From: Heyndrickxia acidicola
GTDB taxonomy: Bacteria > Bacillota > Bacilli > Bacillales > Bacillaceae_C
Assembly (NCBI RefSeq): GCF_001636425.1
Contig: NZ_KV440953.1
Span: 1,934,847 to 1,998,846 of the forward strand
DNA: 64,000 bases
Direction of reading: 5' to 3'
Part shown: one piece after another, positions 36,489-45,482 of the stretch
Layout: every line of letters begins with the position of its first letter
How positions within the stretch are numbered: the first letter of the stretch is position 1
The notes under the pieces: generated by a model
Database searches by the model: none
What the model was told of the DNA's origin: nothing
The model's input: the letters and a program-made list of their open reading frames with translations, nothing else
Program-made: the position numbers and the translations under genes

Positions 36489-37205
36489 TTACGGGTTTGT
36501 AGACCAAAGTCCAGCTGATTTTATAACAATGCGCGGATGAAGTTTAAGCTGTGCTACCATGAACTCAGCCAAATCTTCCGGCTGCATAACCTTTTCAGGG
36601 TTCCCGTCCGTTAAATTGGTTTCAATAGCAAGATCTGTTGCAACAGTGCTTGGAGTTAAAGCTGATACTCGAATGTTATGTTTTCTTACCTCCAACATAA
36701 GGGACTCTGTTAGGCCAAGAACTCCAAATTTAGAAGCACTGTAAGCACTTGTAACTGGTGCTCCTTTTTGTCCCGCTGTAGAGGATACATTGATTATATC
36801 CCCTGTTTTTTTTTCAATCATGCCTGGAAGAACAGCTCTTGTAACATTGTATACGCCCATTAGGTTTACGCGTATAATATTTTCCCATTCTTCAGGATCC
36901 AGCTCTAGAAAGCCTCCGAATTTGGCGATCCCTGCATTGTTTATCAGAATATCAATTTCACCAAGATCACTCGTAACATGCTCTACAGCCTTGTTGACAG
37001 ACTCCAGATCAGCAACATCCGCTGCAGCTGCAGAGAACTGGATGTCATACTCTTTCACTTCCTCGGCAACCTTCTCGAGATTGGATAGGCTGCGGCCAAT
37101 TAAACCAAGATTGACACCTTCTTTTGCCAGAGCGATAGCAGCTGCCCTGCCAATACCTCTTCCTCCGCCGGTAATCAAGGCGGTCTTGCCTTTTAATGTT
37201 TGCAT
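36489..37205 (-). CDS. yoxD: Short-chain dehydrogenase, FabG-like
   Basis: 238 residues. The NAD(P) site is [10 protein letters not shown], then NNAG, and the catalytic Ser-Tyr-Lys is seen in [10 protein letters not shown] and YSASKFG. Sequence and length agree well with B. subtilis YoxD, including the [20 protein letters not shown] and AGLWSTNP ending. Annotated as 3-oxoacyl-ACP reductase in general, but the real substrate is unknown. It is monocistronic. Confidence 0.9.
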   Translation of the reverse strand: MQTLKGKTALITGGGRGIGRAAAIALAKEGVNLGLIGRSLSNLEKVAEEVKEYDIQFSAAAADVADLESVNKAVEHVTSDLGEIDILINNAGIAKFGGFLELDPEEWENIIRVNLMGVYNVTRAVLPGMIEKKTGDIINVSSTAGQKGAPVTSAYSASKFGVLGLTESLMLEVRKHNIRVSALTPSTVATDLAIETNLTDGNPEKVMQPEDLAEFMVAQLKLHPRIVIKSAGLWSTNP

Positions 37206-37347
37206 TTTTTTCCTCCTTGGTTGTTTTTTTGAATCTCTAGCGAATTTCCGTACAATTGAAAAATCCTATGCTGTACTTATTCATAGCATCCTTTCGTAAT
37301 CATCTTCCCAGTTTATAATACAAAATCTTTTATTTCCTCATTTATTT

Positions 37348-37379
37348 GTCAAATAGCAGCAAAGTTTACGAAAAGAGCC
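37348..37379. repeat. Single end of a P1 element
   Basis: Reads GTCAAATAGCAGCAAAGTTT then ACGAAAAGAGCC: one inverted end of P1 with no partner nearby. Confidence 0.65.
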
Positions 37380-37400
37380 TTCTCATTCTTAACCTTATTG

Positions 37401-37894
37401 TTACTCAAGATTAGCATGTTTTCCATACATTGTATTAGCGTAAAATGACTGCATCATAAAACAATAACATGGTTTGCTCAAACAAAGAACCCATTGGCTG
37501 AATGGTTCTTTTATCATCATCCTTTTTATCCTTCGGAGCACCAGGCAGCTTAACTGTAAAATCAGCAAGCTTCCCCAATGAGGATTCAGAATTTATCGTC
37601 ACAACAGCCACTTTTCCTCCAATAGCTTTGGCTCTTTCTGCCATCGTAATCAAGCTTTTAGTTTCTCCAGAGCCGGAACAGAATATCATCCTTTTCAAAA
37701 GTACTAGTTACCGTTTCACCGACGGCGTAAGCATCAAGCCCCATATGCATGAGTCTCATAATAAACGATTTCCCCATTAATCCAGATCTGCCTGCTCCAA
37801 CCGTAAAAACTTTTTGGGATTCTAATATGCCATTAACCAGATGTTCGGCCGCTTGATCTGAAATCTGATTTTTCGCCCGGCTCAGCTTGCCCAT
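37401..37894 (-). pseudogene. hxlB: 6-phospho-3-hexuloisomerase, decayed
   Basis: The N-terminus is about 16 residues short (MGKLSRAKNQISDQAAEH...). The first frame runs VFTVGAGRSGLMGKSF to FEKDDIL, then the frame shifts near 37680 to CSGSGETKSLITMAERAK and continues to GSLFEQTMLLFYDAVILR with a premature TAA at 37435. The family's C-terminal end (HANLE) is still readable in another frame to 37401. So the gene has an internal 5' loss, a frameshift and a 3' deletion. It is joined to hxlA by TAATG. Confidence 0.85.
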
Positions 37895-38523
37895 TATCCT
37901 TTAATCATTTTTTGCATTGCAGCGGCTGCAGCTTTTTTATCGTCCTGAGCTGTAATACCTCCGCCTACGATGATTAAATCCGGCTGCACTTCCACCACTT
38001 CATGAAGAGTGTCCAGCTTGATACCTCCAGCAACAGCTGTTTTTGCATTTTTAACGACACTTTTAATCGCTTTTAAATCTTCGAATGAGTTTTTGCCTAC
38101 TGCTTGTAAATCGTACCCAGTGTGCACACAAATATAATCGACTCCAAATTCGTCAAGCTCTTTTGCACGAGTTTTAATGTCCTTCACAGCAATCATATCA
38201 ACAAGCACTTTTTTCCCTTGTTTTTTTGCTTCTTCCACTGCACCTTTAATCGACATGTCCTCTGCAACGGCAAGAATAGTCACAATATCTGCACCTGCTT
38301 CAGAAGCTTTCATTACTTCATATCCAGCAGCATCCATAATTTTCAAGTCGGCTAAAATTTTTAAATTAGGGAATGCTTTCTTTAAATCACTTACTGCTTT
38401 TAAGCCTTCATTTATAACAACCGGAGTCCCGATTTCAACGATATCAATATGTTCCTCAACTTCTTTGACAACCTCAATGGCTTCTGGGATGTTAACTAAA
38501 TCTAATGCTAATTGTAATTCCAT
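37894..38523 (-). CDS. hxlA: 3-hexulose-6-phosphate synthase
   Basis: 209 residues, full length. It condenses formaldehyde with ribulose-5-phosphate in the ribulose monophosphate pathway. Start MELQLALDLVNIPEAIEVV; metal and substrate residues are in EIGTPVVINEG, ADLKIMDAAGYE and the VAGGIKLDT and IIVGGGIT phosphate-binding loops. ATG 38523 follows AAGGAGGCATTGTA. HxlR-type control is likely, since hxlR is divergent. Its partner isomerase gene hxlB is broken. Confidence 0.93.
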   Translation of the reverse strand: MELQLALDLVNIPEAIEVVKEVEEHIDIVEIGTPVVINEGLKAVSDLKKAFPNLKILADLKIMDAAGYEVMKASEAGADIVTILAVAEDMSIKGAVEEAKKQGKKVLVDMIAVKDIKTRAKELDEFGVDYICVHTGYDLQAVGKNSFEDLKAIKSVVKNAKTAVAGGIKLDTLHEVVEVQPDLIIVGGGITAQDDKKAAAAAMQKMIKG

Positions 38524-38742
38524 TACAATGCCTCCTTGTTGTATATGTGTACAGAAATAATATCTCCATAAAAGCATTTAAAATAGGCCCTTACAGATAA
38601 AATGAGTATCCAATTTATTGTATACCTGATTTAACACTGATTATTATACTCGTTCTATTATATTTTGAAAGTACGCACATTTTTCTTACATAGTGTCAAA
38701 AAGTATACTATTATGTATAATAAAGGTTGAGGTGATATGATA

Positions 38743-39111
38743 ATGGGCCGTTTTGAGGACAAAATGTTTAATTGTGAAAAAGAATTGACTCTTGCCGTCA
38801 TTGGGGGTAAGTGGAAAATGCTCATCCTCTGGCATCTTGGGAAAGAAGGAACCAAACGATTTGGTGAGTTAAAAGCTCTTATGCCTGGCATTACGCAAAG
38901 AATGCTTGTTAATCAGCTTCGGGAACTCGAAGAAGATCTTATTGTCCATCGTGAGGTTTACCCGGTTGTTCCCCCCAAGGTGGAGTATTCCCTGACCGTA
39001 CAGGGAGAAAGCCTGATGCCCATTCTGGACTCCATGTATGAATGGGGAAAAAACTACATGGAACTATTAGATAATCAGGAAATCCTTATCAAGAAAGAAA
39101 ATATTAAATAA
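38743..39111 (+). CDS. hxlR: HxlR-family transcriptional regulator
   Basis: 122 residues from the second ATG (38743), which is about 8 bases from GAGGTG; the ATG at 38737 is too near that site. Winged helix with [20 protein letters not shown] and the recognition region [19 protein letters not shown]. In B. subtilis HxlR activates hxlAB in response to formaldehyde through a conserved N-terminal cysteine; FNCEKE carries such a cysteine. It is divergent from hxlA with a 219-base shared gap. Confidence 0.9.
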   Translation: MGRFEDKMFNCEKELTLAVIGGKWKMLILWHLGKEGTKRFGELKALMPGITQRMLVNQLRELEEDLIVHREVYPVVPPKVEYSLTVQGESLMPILDSMYEWGKNYMELLDNQEILIKKENIK

Positions 39112-39160
39112 AATACTTTTATAATCCTCTATATGATTGAGATTATTCAAGGAAATAGAT

Positions 39161-39196
39161 AGGGAACCCTCAGTAATTAAAAGGTTCCCTTTTTTA
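39161..39196 (+). terminator. Terminator of hxlR
   Basis: AGGGAACC / GGTTCCCT stem followed by TTTTTTAT. Confidence 0.88.
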
Positions 39197-39275
39197 TGAA
39201 GCTGAAATCATAGCGTTCTAAGGCTAAAAAGCTCTTTCGCTAAATGCACTGCTTGTCCTATTACACAAAAACCTC

Positions 39276-39710
39276 TTATAAATATTTTTTAAATCCCTTG
39301 CTAACCGAACCGTTATATCCTTCTCTCTCAAAGAACTGATGTGCTTGGAGACGCATCGAATTACTCAATAGCATAATCCTGTGGCAATCTATTGATTTGC
39401 AATATTTCTCAACATATCGTAAAAGTTTGTGACCAATTTTCTTATTTCGATGATTCTCATGCACAATAATGTTTTCGACTACTCCATAAGGTCTTAATCC
39501 GTGCAAAGCCTGCAAACATATATTAAGTGTAAGTGTCCCAAAAATTTCTCCATTTTCATCGTAAACAAATAAGAAATTTTTGGGGTCCCTTCTAATAAAA
39601 TCAATTTGTTCTTCAAGAACATTCATCTTCTTACTGTTCGGTACCAGCATTTTATATAAATTGTAAATTTGTTGTTTATCCGCTGCTTCTGCTTCGCGTA
39701 TCATATCCAT
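39276..39710 (-). CDS. GNAT-family N-acetyltransferase
   Basis: 144 residues. Motif A ENIIVHENHRNKKIGHKLLR and the C-terminal QAHQFFEREGYNG are GNAT hallmarks. The ATG at 39710 follows AAAGGAATCAAA. Substrate unknown; no operon partners. Confidence 0.82.
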   Translation of the reverse strand: MDMIREAEAADKQQIYNLYKMLVPNSKKMNVLEEQIDFIRRDPKNFLFVYDENGEIFGTLTLNICLQALHGLRPYGVVENIIVHENHRNKKIGHKLLRYVEKYCKSIDCHRIMLLSNSMRLQAHQFFEREGYNGSVSKGFKKYL

Positions 39711-39836
39711 TTTGATTCCTTTCGTTTTTTTCTAGGTCAATTCATATACCCTATAATTGCGCAAAAATCATATATTTTAAAATCTATTTGTTATGTAATA
39801 GTTAAAAAGGCATAGATTCACAAAGCTTTCACTTAA

Positions 39837-40328
39837 TCAATTAACCGACACGGTTTTCACAAATGAGAAACCTAAATAGCGATAGTTGATTCTTACAGTT
39901 TCTATCGACTTATTGTAGATAATAGATAATCCGTAACTTTTATCTTTATTGGTAGCTGTGCCCATATTTTTCTTTTCTAATAGCTGCTGAGGCGAAGTGT
40001 TAGGCTGTATTGTTACAGATGTTATCTTCTTAAGTCCGTAATTCTGTGCGTCACCCTTAAAGGAATCAGCAATAATTAAACCCTTTAATATATTGCTCAC
40101 TTGCACTTTCAATTTTTTAGGGCTCTCATTATGATTAACAAGAACACTAGTAATTTTTATATCTATAAAACCTTTATTGCCGATTTCAATTACTACCGCA
40201 TGCTTATCATAGGAAGTACCAACAGTTCCATCGACCAAAGGCTGATTAAGTTTTATATATATAAATAAGAAAACAAAAAGAACAAGAACACCTATACCCA
40301 CAGCGAAAAAAATGACTGATTTTTTCAT
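39837..40328 (-). CDS. Membrane-anchored protein of unknown function
   Basis: 163 residues. One N-terminal membrane helix (VIFFAVGIGVLVLFVFLFIY) acts as an anchor, and a mostly beta outer domain of about 130 residues follows, with no cysteine or family motif I know. The ribosome site is GAGGGGGGATGAAGCA. A secreted or surface role is likely. Confidence 0.7.
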   Translation of the reverse strand: MKKSVIFFAVGIGVLVLFVFLFIYIKLNQPLVDGTVGTSYDKHAVVIEIGNKGFIDIKITSVLVNHNESPKKLKVQVSNILKGLIIADSFKGDAQNYGLKKITSVTIQPNTSPQQLLEKKNMGTATNKDKSYGLSIIYNKSIETVRINYRYLGFSFVKTVSVN

Positions 40329-40651
40329 TGCTTCATCCCCCCTCTAATTAGTTAAATTTAGAACACTAGATTTATTAATTACGCTAATAAAGTGAATTCA
40401 AAGCAAAAGAACAACACTTGTATTTGTCTCTTTCAAAATAGATGATATTAATAAACCGATTTCCTTTTTTATTCCACATAACACCTTTACTTATCTTCAT
40501 ATTGGCTTTTAAACAATAAAATATACAAAAGCATCTACAAAACCTCTTCCAAACAATGCCCTTTTCCATTTGTGCACAAGCAGCCTCTCAAACAATTATT
40601 TCATTTAGAACTGTCTTTGCATGATGATATTTTATCTTTTTCTTAAGCTCT

Positions 40652-40680
40652 AAATAGCAACAAAGTATACGAAAAGAGAC
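40652..40680. repeat. Single end of a P1 element
   Basis: AAATAGCAACAAAGTATACG then AAAAGAGAC is a lone inverted P1 end. Confidence 0.55.
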
Positions 40681-40780
40681 TAATGGATTAACAAAATAAA
40701 AATACTTATATTACAATTTTATGTACTTTAATTATTCAAATTTCCATAAATAAGTTTGATTTTCATTTTAAAACAGGTAA

Positions 40781-40822
40781 AATAAAGGTATGTTCTTAAA
40801 AAAGAACATACCTTTATTTTAG
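40781..40822 (+). terminator. Orphan terminator-like hairpin
   Basis: A perfect 17-bp stem AATAAAGGTATGTTCTT / AAGAACATACCTTTATT with a 5-base loop AAAAA and a short T run. No gene ends here on either strand, so it may end a small RNA. Confidence 0.55.
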
Positions 40823-40922
40823 TTTCACATTAAAAAGATAATAACATTGAGCGCTATGCTAGCCAAGAGACTAAATAGAAGATATATGGATAAATTATAA
40901 TCATATTAGGAGTGAGGATAAC

Positions 40923-41123
40923 ATGGATTTAAAGCAATTGAGGCAATTTCAGGAAACCCTGCTTGAAAACCAGCATTCCGGACAAAAATGCTCTCATAAC
41001 GTTCTTTATAATGAAAACGAAAAAACTGAAAAATACCTTGAAGTCCTATATCGAATTGAAGCAAAATTAGATGTACTTCTCATGCAGCAACAAAAAAATG
41101 TTCATAAAGATAATATTTTCTAA
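40923..41123 (+). CDS. Small protein of unknown function
   Basis: 66 residues, start MDLKQLRQFQETLLENQH, end QQQKNVHKDNIF, with a predicted helical C-terminal part (TEKYLEVLYRIEAKLDVLLM). The ribosome site is TAGGAGTGAGGATAAC. No motif recognised. Confidence 0.65.
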   Translation: MDLKQLRQFQETLLENQHSGQKCSHNVLYNENEKTEKYLEVLYRIEAKLDVLLMQQQKNVHKDNIF

Positions 41124-41216
41124 TATTCTTAAAAAGGAATGACTGAGGTCAACCCGTTATGTTAATTATTCTTAATCAATTAGAAACAAAGTCTATTGAA
41201 AGAGACTTAAACAAAC

Positions 41217-41253
41217 AAAAAAGATGATTCCTGTTAACGAAACCATCCTTTTT
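41217..41253 (-). terminator. Terminator of the nitroreductase gene
   Basis: On the minus strand AAAAAGGATG pairs with CATCTTTTTT around a loop, ending in a T run; moderate quality. Confidence 0.6.
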
Positions 41254-41275
41254 CAGCGTTCTCAGAAGGAAGAAT

Positions 41276-41944
41276 TTATACCCACTGTACCACTTGTTTT
41301 AGTTCTTTTCTTGTTTTTTCTCTGTGCGGTTCCTCACCTCTATAGCCAAAGGCTGCCATTACCGAAGCTTCCAGCTTTCCATCCTCAAGAAGGCCATTCT
41401 CAGCAAGAATCCGATTGACAGCATCATAATCAAATCCTTCTATCGGACAGGAGTCAATTCCGATTAAAGCAGCAGCCGTCATCATATTCGCAAGCGCAAT
41501 GTAAGTTTGTTTGGAAGACCAGTCAAACATTGCACGGCTGCTCTCAAATAATTTCATATCCACCTCTTGAAAACTTCTGTATCTTCCGGAAATTTTTTGA
41601 ATCACTTCATCGGGCATCTTTTTTACATTTTTCAAGTGATCAATCACATCTGGAGAATCATACCTCGCATTCTTTTGGGCCAAAATAATAACAAAATGGC
41701 TTGCTGTTGGCAGCTGGCCTTGCGCTCCCCATGAAACTTCTTTTAATTTTCCCCTTAACTCCTTGTTTTGAACGACTAAGAATTTCCACGGTTCAAATCC
41801 AACAGAGCTGGGTGACAGCCTTCCAGCCTCTAAAATATATTCGAAATCCTCATCCGTTATTTTCCTGGCTGGGTCAAATTTTTTTGTTGCGTGTCTAAAG
41901 TGAAATGCATCTAAAACCTGTTGTTTTATCAGTGTATCTTTCAT
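41276..41944 (-). CDS. yfkO: NAD(P)H-dependent nitroreductase
   Basis: 222 residues of the flavin-binding nitroreductase family. Motifs: RHATKKFDPARKI, AGRLSPSSVGFEPWKFLV and the C-terminal GYRGEEPHREKTRK, which contacts FMN. It reduces nitro-compounds or quinones in the cytoplasm. Length and sequence fit B. subtilis YfkO. The ATG follows AAAGGAGATATAAATA. Confidence 0.85.
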   Translation of the reverse strand: MKDTLIKQQVLDAFHFRHATKKFDPARKITDEDFEYILEAGRLSPSSVGFEPWKFLVVQNKELRGKLKEVSWGAQGQLPTASHFVIILAQKNARYDSPDVIDHLKNVKKMPDEVIQKISGRYRSFQEVDMKLFESSRAMFDWSSKQTYIALANMMTAAALIGIDSCPIEGFDYDAVNRILAENGLLEDGKLEASVMAAFGYRGEEPHREKTRKELKQVVQWV

Positions 41945-42065
41945 TATTTATATCTCCTTTAAATACATATTAGTTCAAATTAATTTGCTTCAAATCTTTC
42001 TGCATTCAACTGCTCCAATAATAAATTGTTCATTTCTTTCAAATATCGCTGGACAGGCAAAATAA

Positions 42066-42407
42066 CTACTTGGTGCGATTAAAATCTAATTGGTTTAATT
42101 GAGTATTATAGCAGTTAGACAATTCCATAAACCATTCTTCATCGTTTGTTTTTAGTGCAAGATCTATTAGAGGAAGGAGCTGTTCCAAGGTCTTGTCCTT
42201 TGCTGCGGGTATTTTTTTTATCCAGTGATCTAAAACATTAATAGATTTTCCTATCGTTGTTTTATTATCACATTCTGTCACTTTTACTTTTGCGTGTCCC
42301 TGGAAAAAATCTAATTTTTCAATATATCCTTGAAAAAGCTCTCCTTCCACGGACCTTCCTTTAACCCAGTCACCTATTTTTAATTTTAACGTTTCATTGT
42401 TTTCCAT
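42066..42407 (-). CDS. IDEAL-domain protein
   Basis: 113 residues. The N-terminal part begins LKIGDWVKGRSVEGELFQGY and may form a small beta barrel. The C-terminal IDEAL-like domain is LIDLALKTNDEEWFMELSNC, matching the (I)DEAL-x-x-x-D pattern found in YpiB-like proteins of Bacillus. Its function is unknown. The ATG follows TTTGGAGGTAATCCATTAA. Confidence 0.78.
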   Translation of the reverse strand: MENNETLKLKIGDWVKGRSVEGELFQGYIEKLDFFQGHAKVKVTECDNKTTIGKSINVLDHWIKKIPAAKDKTLEQLLPLIDLALKTNDEEWFMELSNCYNTQLNQLDFNRTK

Positions 42408-42480
42408 TTAATGGATTACCTCCAAATAAAAGATGTATAAAAGAATTCATTATTCAATTTTTTTTTGCTTTGTTATGCTC

Positions 42481-42552
42481 GCTTGTTGATTTCCGCTAGA
42501 GGCGCTCACTTTTCCCGTAGGAGTATCGTGCCTTGTGCTTCTATCAGCACTG
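42481..42552. repeat. Shortened copy of repeat family G1
   Basis: Carries the outer parts GTTGATTTCCGCTAGAGGCG and GTAGGAGTATCGTGCC with CTTCTATCA, but the GC-rich core is deleted. Confidence 0.65.
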
Positions 42553-42698
42553 GCTTTTTCAAATACATTGGTTACTACCTGGTCTCCCTGACTGTTGATT
42601 AATAATAATTTGAGCATTAACACAGCCTTTATAAAAGACTGACTGTAACAAAAAAAAATTACATTTATTAAATAAAAACAAGATTTAATTTTTTCAAA

Positions 42699-42853
42699 GG
42701 CTGTTTTCGCATAGATTGTTGCTTTAAGTATTATTCCGTATGTTATCTGTCTTGGTTGCATCTTTATATAAGATATACACAAGCTTTAATACTAATCTTG
42801 GATTATTAATCAATTTATTGCGTCAAATAGCAATAAAGTTTACGAGAAAAGCC
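42699..42853. repeat. P1 element, 155 bp, perfect target duplication, overlapping an Rrf2 gene
   Basis: Ends GGCTGTTTTCGCATAGATTG and CGAGAAAAGCC; the flanks are TTTTCAAA on both sides, identical. Relative to the copy at 16631 it is inverted. The end of the Rrf2 gene lies inside this element. Confidence 0.9.
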
Positions 42854-43262
42854 TTTTCAAAACACTGCTGACGGTTATTTTTTCAAGATATCTGCATAAA
42901 TAAGTTTCTGTTTCATTAAAGATACCATCCATTACATGCTGAATATTCGACGAAAGAGGACATGTTTGTTCAGGATCTCCTGAACACCAATTAGGTTTGA
43001 GGGTACCTATCGAAACGCTGAGATAGATTTCTGCAAGAGTAACCTCATCTGGGTCACAATTAAGAATATATCCACCGCCAATTCCTTCTTTCGTTTTTAT
43101 ATAACCATTATGTCGTAAAATACTCATAATCTTACGGATTCTCGCAGCATTTGTAGAAACATTCCTTGCTATTGTTTTACTGCTTGCCATATGATCTGGC
43201 AAATAAGATAAATAAACAAGAATATGAACGGCTATTGTAAATTCACTATTCAATGTTTTCAT
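42840..43262 (-). CDS. Rrf2-family transcriptional regulator
   Basis: 140 residues. The N-terminal winged helix has SEFTIAVHILVYLSY and ASSKTIARNVSTNAARIRKI; the wing reads KEGIGGGYIL. Two cysteines lie in NWCSGDPEQTCPL, as in Rrf2 proteins that bind iron-sulfur clusters or sense thiols, though the third family cysteine is not obvious. It resembles YwnA. The last residues (RLFS) and the stop codon come from a P1 element. Confidence 0.85.
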   Translation of the reverse strand: MKTLNSEFTIAVHILVYLSYLPDHMASSKTIARNVSTNAARIRKIMSILRHNGYIKTKEGIGGGYILNCDPDEVTLAEIYLSVSIGTLKPNWCSGDPEQTCPLSSNIQHVMDGIFNETETYLCRYLEKITVSSVLKRLFS

Positions 43263-43383
43263 TTTCTTCCCAAGAAACGTACTGTAATTTTATTATGTAC
43301 AGTTTATGTCGTCAAACAAAAAGCTCAGCACCTGATTCCCCTGCTTTAAACAACTCTAAACATATTCTCAGCATTAATCCCAT

Positions 43384-43491
43384 GGCTTTGATAGAGCACT
43401 CTGTTGTTTTTTAGCTCATTCGATTGAAACGGCTATTTCACTCGAATGAGCTAAAAAAGAGTAGTTATCAACATAGAAATATATCAGAGCC
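43384..43491. repeat. P2 palindromic element, best-preserved copy
   Basis: 108 bp: starts GGCTTTGATAGAGCACTC, ends ATATATCAGAGCC, centre TTTTTTAGCTCATTCGATTG paired with CACTCGAATGAGCTAAAAAA. The flanks are AATCCCAT on both sides, a perfect 8-bp duplication. Confidence 0.9.
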
Positions 43492-43530
43492 AATCCCATA
43501 ATAAAATGAAATCCAGATAATCAAGGCATA

Positions 43531-43567
43531 AAAACACAGCATTCCATTTGGAGTGCTGTTATTTTTT
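43531..43567. terminator. Terminator of the vanZ-rsbR pair
   Basis: ACAGCATTCC / GGAGTGCTGT stem (one G-U) with A/T runs on both sides, next to the stop codon at 43568. Confidence 0.85.
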
Positions 43568-44545
43568 CTATTTATTCTTTTTTATTCCAATACTAGCCAG
43601 TGCAGTATGCAAGTTGGCAAAGGTTTGAAGGTTAGACAAGTCAATACCTAATGACACAATGGTTTGGGCAATCTCGGGCCTTATTCCGCTAATACAGGTT
43701 TTTACTCCTATTAAGTTTAGTGCTTCTATTACTTTAAGCACATGGTCTGCCACCATTGTATCAATAATCGTTACACCAGAAATATCTAGGATTAGATATT
43801 GGAAACCTAAACGGACTGATTCCTGGAGGGCTGATTTCATAAGCAGATGTGAACGTCTGGTATCAATTTCACCAATAATAGGAATAATCCCTGTGTCCTT
43901 TGAAACAGGAACCACTGGAATAGACAATTCTTCTAAAGCAGTATAGGCCAGCTTCATCATTTTCTGACTATGCTCATCATATACCTGCCCTATAATCGCG
44001 CTCACTTCATCCATAATCGGATCCAAGATTTTACTGACATCAAGCATGGTAATCGGTGCAAACTTTCTTTGCTCAAGCTCCTCTGTGAAAACATCCCAAA
44101 TCACGGTGCGATAAAAAGAAAGGGAGCGTAAAGATAAGGTTAAAGGTAAATGTATTTCAATAGCCGACCTCGCCGATTCCCTTGCCCATAAAACAACTTT
44201 CTCATTTGCAGCAGGTTCCGGCTGAACCAGATATTCACCTAAATAAGAAATCAGCTCCGCATGCCATTCTAAAACAGATGCTTCATGTTCTCCTATCAGA
44301 CTGTTGGCATCTTTTACGAATAATTCATTTTGTAAAACTGCTATGCTTTTGGCTAATAAAAGCTTATTTGAAATAATTTTTTCTCCAATATACTTCAGTT
44401 CTTCTCTCATGCCACTGCTCTCCCGGAACCGTATTTCATAACTATACAGATTATATAATAAAGCATACTTTGAATGTAAATTTTCGAAATTTATATTTTC
44501 TCTTACCATCCAAAGAGTAGCTGAAGGCACAAATTCATGCTTCAC
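43568..44545 (-). CDS. RsbR-family stressosome protein
   Basis: 325 residues. The N-terminal ~200 residues are a helical sensor region with no strong family signature. The C-terminal STAS domain (about 218-322) keeps both threonines that RsbT phosphorylates in RsbR proteins: Thr229 in GEIDTRRS and Thr263 in IIDTMVAD. Such proteins sit in stressosomes and control sigma-B type responses. It overlaps the upstream vanZ gene as ATGA. Confidence 0.85.
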   Translation of the reverse strand: MKHEFVPSATLWMVRENINFENLHSKYALLYNLYSYEIRFRESSGMREELKYIGEKIISNKLLLAKSIAVLQNELFVKDANSLIGEHEASVLEWHAELISYLGEYLVQPEPAANEKVVLWARESARSAIEIHLPLTLSLRSLSFYRTVIWDVFTEELEQRKFAPITMLDVSKILDPIMDEVSAIIGQVYDEHSQKMMKLAYTALEELSIPVVPVSKDTGIIPIIGEIDTRRSHLLMKSALQESVRLGFQYLILDISGVTIIDTMVADHVLKVIEALNLIGVKTCISGIRPEIAQTIVSLGIDLSNLQTFANLHTALASIGIKKNK

Positions 44546-45156
44546 GCCTGCTGATTAAAAGATTTAACGGGAGTAATAACAATTACTTTTTTAAAAACCG
44601 GGTATAACCAATATCCAATCTCTATTCCAACTGTATTTAATATTAAATCATCAATATCGAGGCTTCCACGATGCGTCAAAAGCTGCAAAACCTCAATAAG
44701 GGAGATACAGGCCGCTGGCAAAACTGCCAGTCTGAAAAAACTTCGTTTCTTAGTCAGCAGTAAAATACAAATTCCATTTGGTATAAATAAGACAATATTC
44801 GCAGCAAGATTATAAAAAGCCACCAAAAATTCCACTCTTTGCGATAAGTAAAATAGAATAGTTTTAAAAGGAATAAGGTTCCACTCATGATAATGCTCAT
44901 TGGCAGGTCTGAAAAAAAGTAAGATTAGCAGACATACAGAATATAAAATGATTACTCCTTTAATTGACCACCTAGGTATATGAAGCTGAACGCCATTCAA
45001 TAGGCATACGGCAAATAAGGTCATTCCAGTCCAGAACCCCCACACGACTGCAATGGCAATAGGATTTAGAAAAAGAGCTAACCTCATAAGAAAAGGAAGC
45101 ATGATGGAGTAAATAACCTGAGAAAAAACCTGAGAAAGCAGTATTGTTTTTTTCAT
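44542..45156 (-). CDS. VanZ-like membrane protein
   Basis: 204 residues with about five membrane helices. The family segment FYNLAANIVLFIPNGICILL and the later LIEVLQLLTHRGSLDIDDLI (NTVG follows) define VanZ-like proteins, some of which increase resistance to teicoplanin or lipopeptides. Start ATG 45156 (GTG at 45165 is an alternative; neither has a strong site). It is coupled to the RsbR-like gene behind it. Confidence 0.82.
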   Translation of the reverse strand: MKKTILLSQVFSQVIYSIMLPFLMRLALFLNPIAIAVVWGFWTGMTLFAVCLLNGVQLHIPRWSIKGVIILYSVCLLILLFFRPANEHYHEWNLIPFKTILFYLSQRVEFLVAFYNLAANIVLFIPNGICILLLTKKRSFFRLAVLPAACISLIEVLQLLTHRGSLDIDDLILNTVGIEIGYWLYPVFKKVIVITPVKSFNQQA

Positions 45157-45321
45157 TTCAAACACTCATTTCATAATGTCCATATACATTACCTTTACTT
45201 ATCATAACCAATCTTTTTCCTGGTGTCATTTATACAGGAATAGGATGTTGCACTGAAAAGCAACATCCCTCACCTTTTTTAAATTCACAATTTTAAAATT
45301 ATTCTACCCAAACAAACTCCA

Positions 45322-45480
45322 AAGCTTTTTTGTAAACATTATTGCTATTTGACACAAAAACGATTAAAATCCATGTTCAATATAATACTTGTGAATAAGC
45401 TTACAAAAAGATGCCGCGAAGACAAACAACATAAGGAATAATCTTTTATAGGTAAAGCAACAGTCTATGCTAAAACAGCC
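45322..45480. repeat. P1 element, no clear target duplication
   Basis: Begins AGCTTTTTTGTAAACATTAT, has CTTACAAAAAGATGCCGCGA inside, and ends TATGCTAAAACAGCC only two bases from the stop codon of the MFS gene. The flanks do not match, so the copy is old. Confidence 0.78.
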
Positions 45481-45482
45481 TA

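Noticed and set aside
37680-37700. Programmed frameshift in hxlB
   Set aside because: No slippery heptamer is present, and the gene has further deletions at both ends, so decay is the simpler view.
40384-40569. 61-codon minus-strand ORF rich in Cys and Phe
   Set aside because: No ribosome site, unusual composition and no family likeness; probably chance in AT-rich DNA.
42450-42782. 110-codon minus-strand ORF
   Set aside because: It runs through a G1 fragment and half of a P1 element, so it is repeat sequence rather than a gene.
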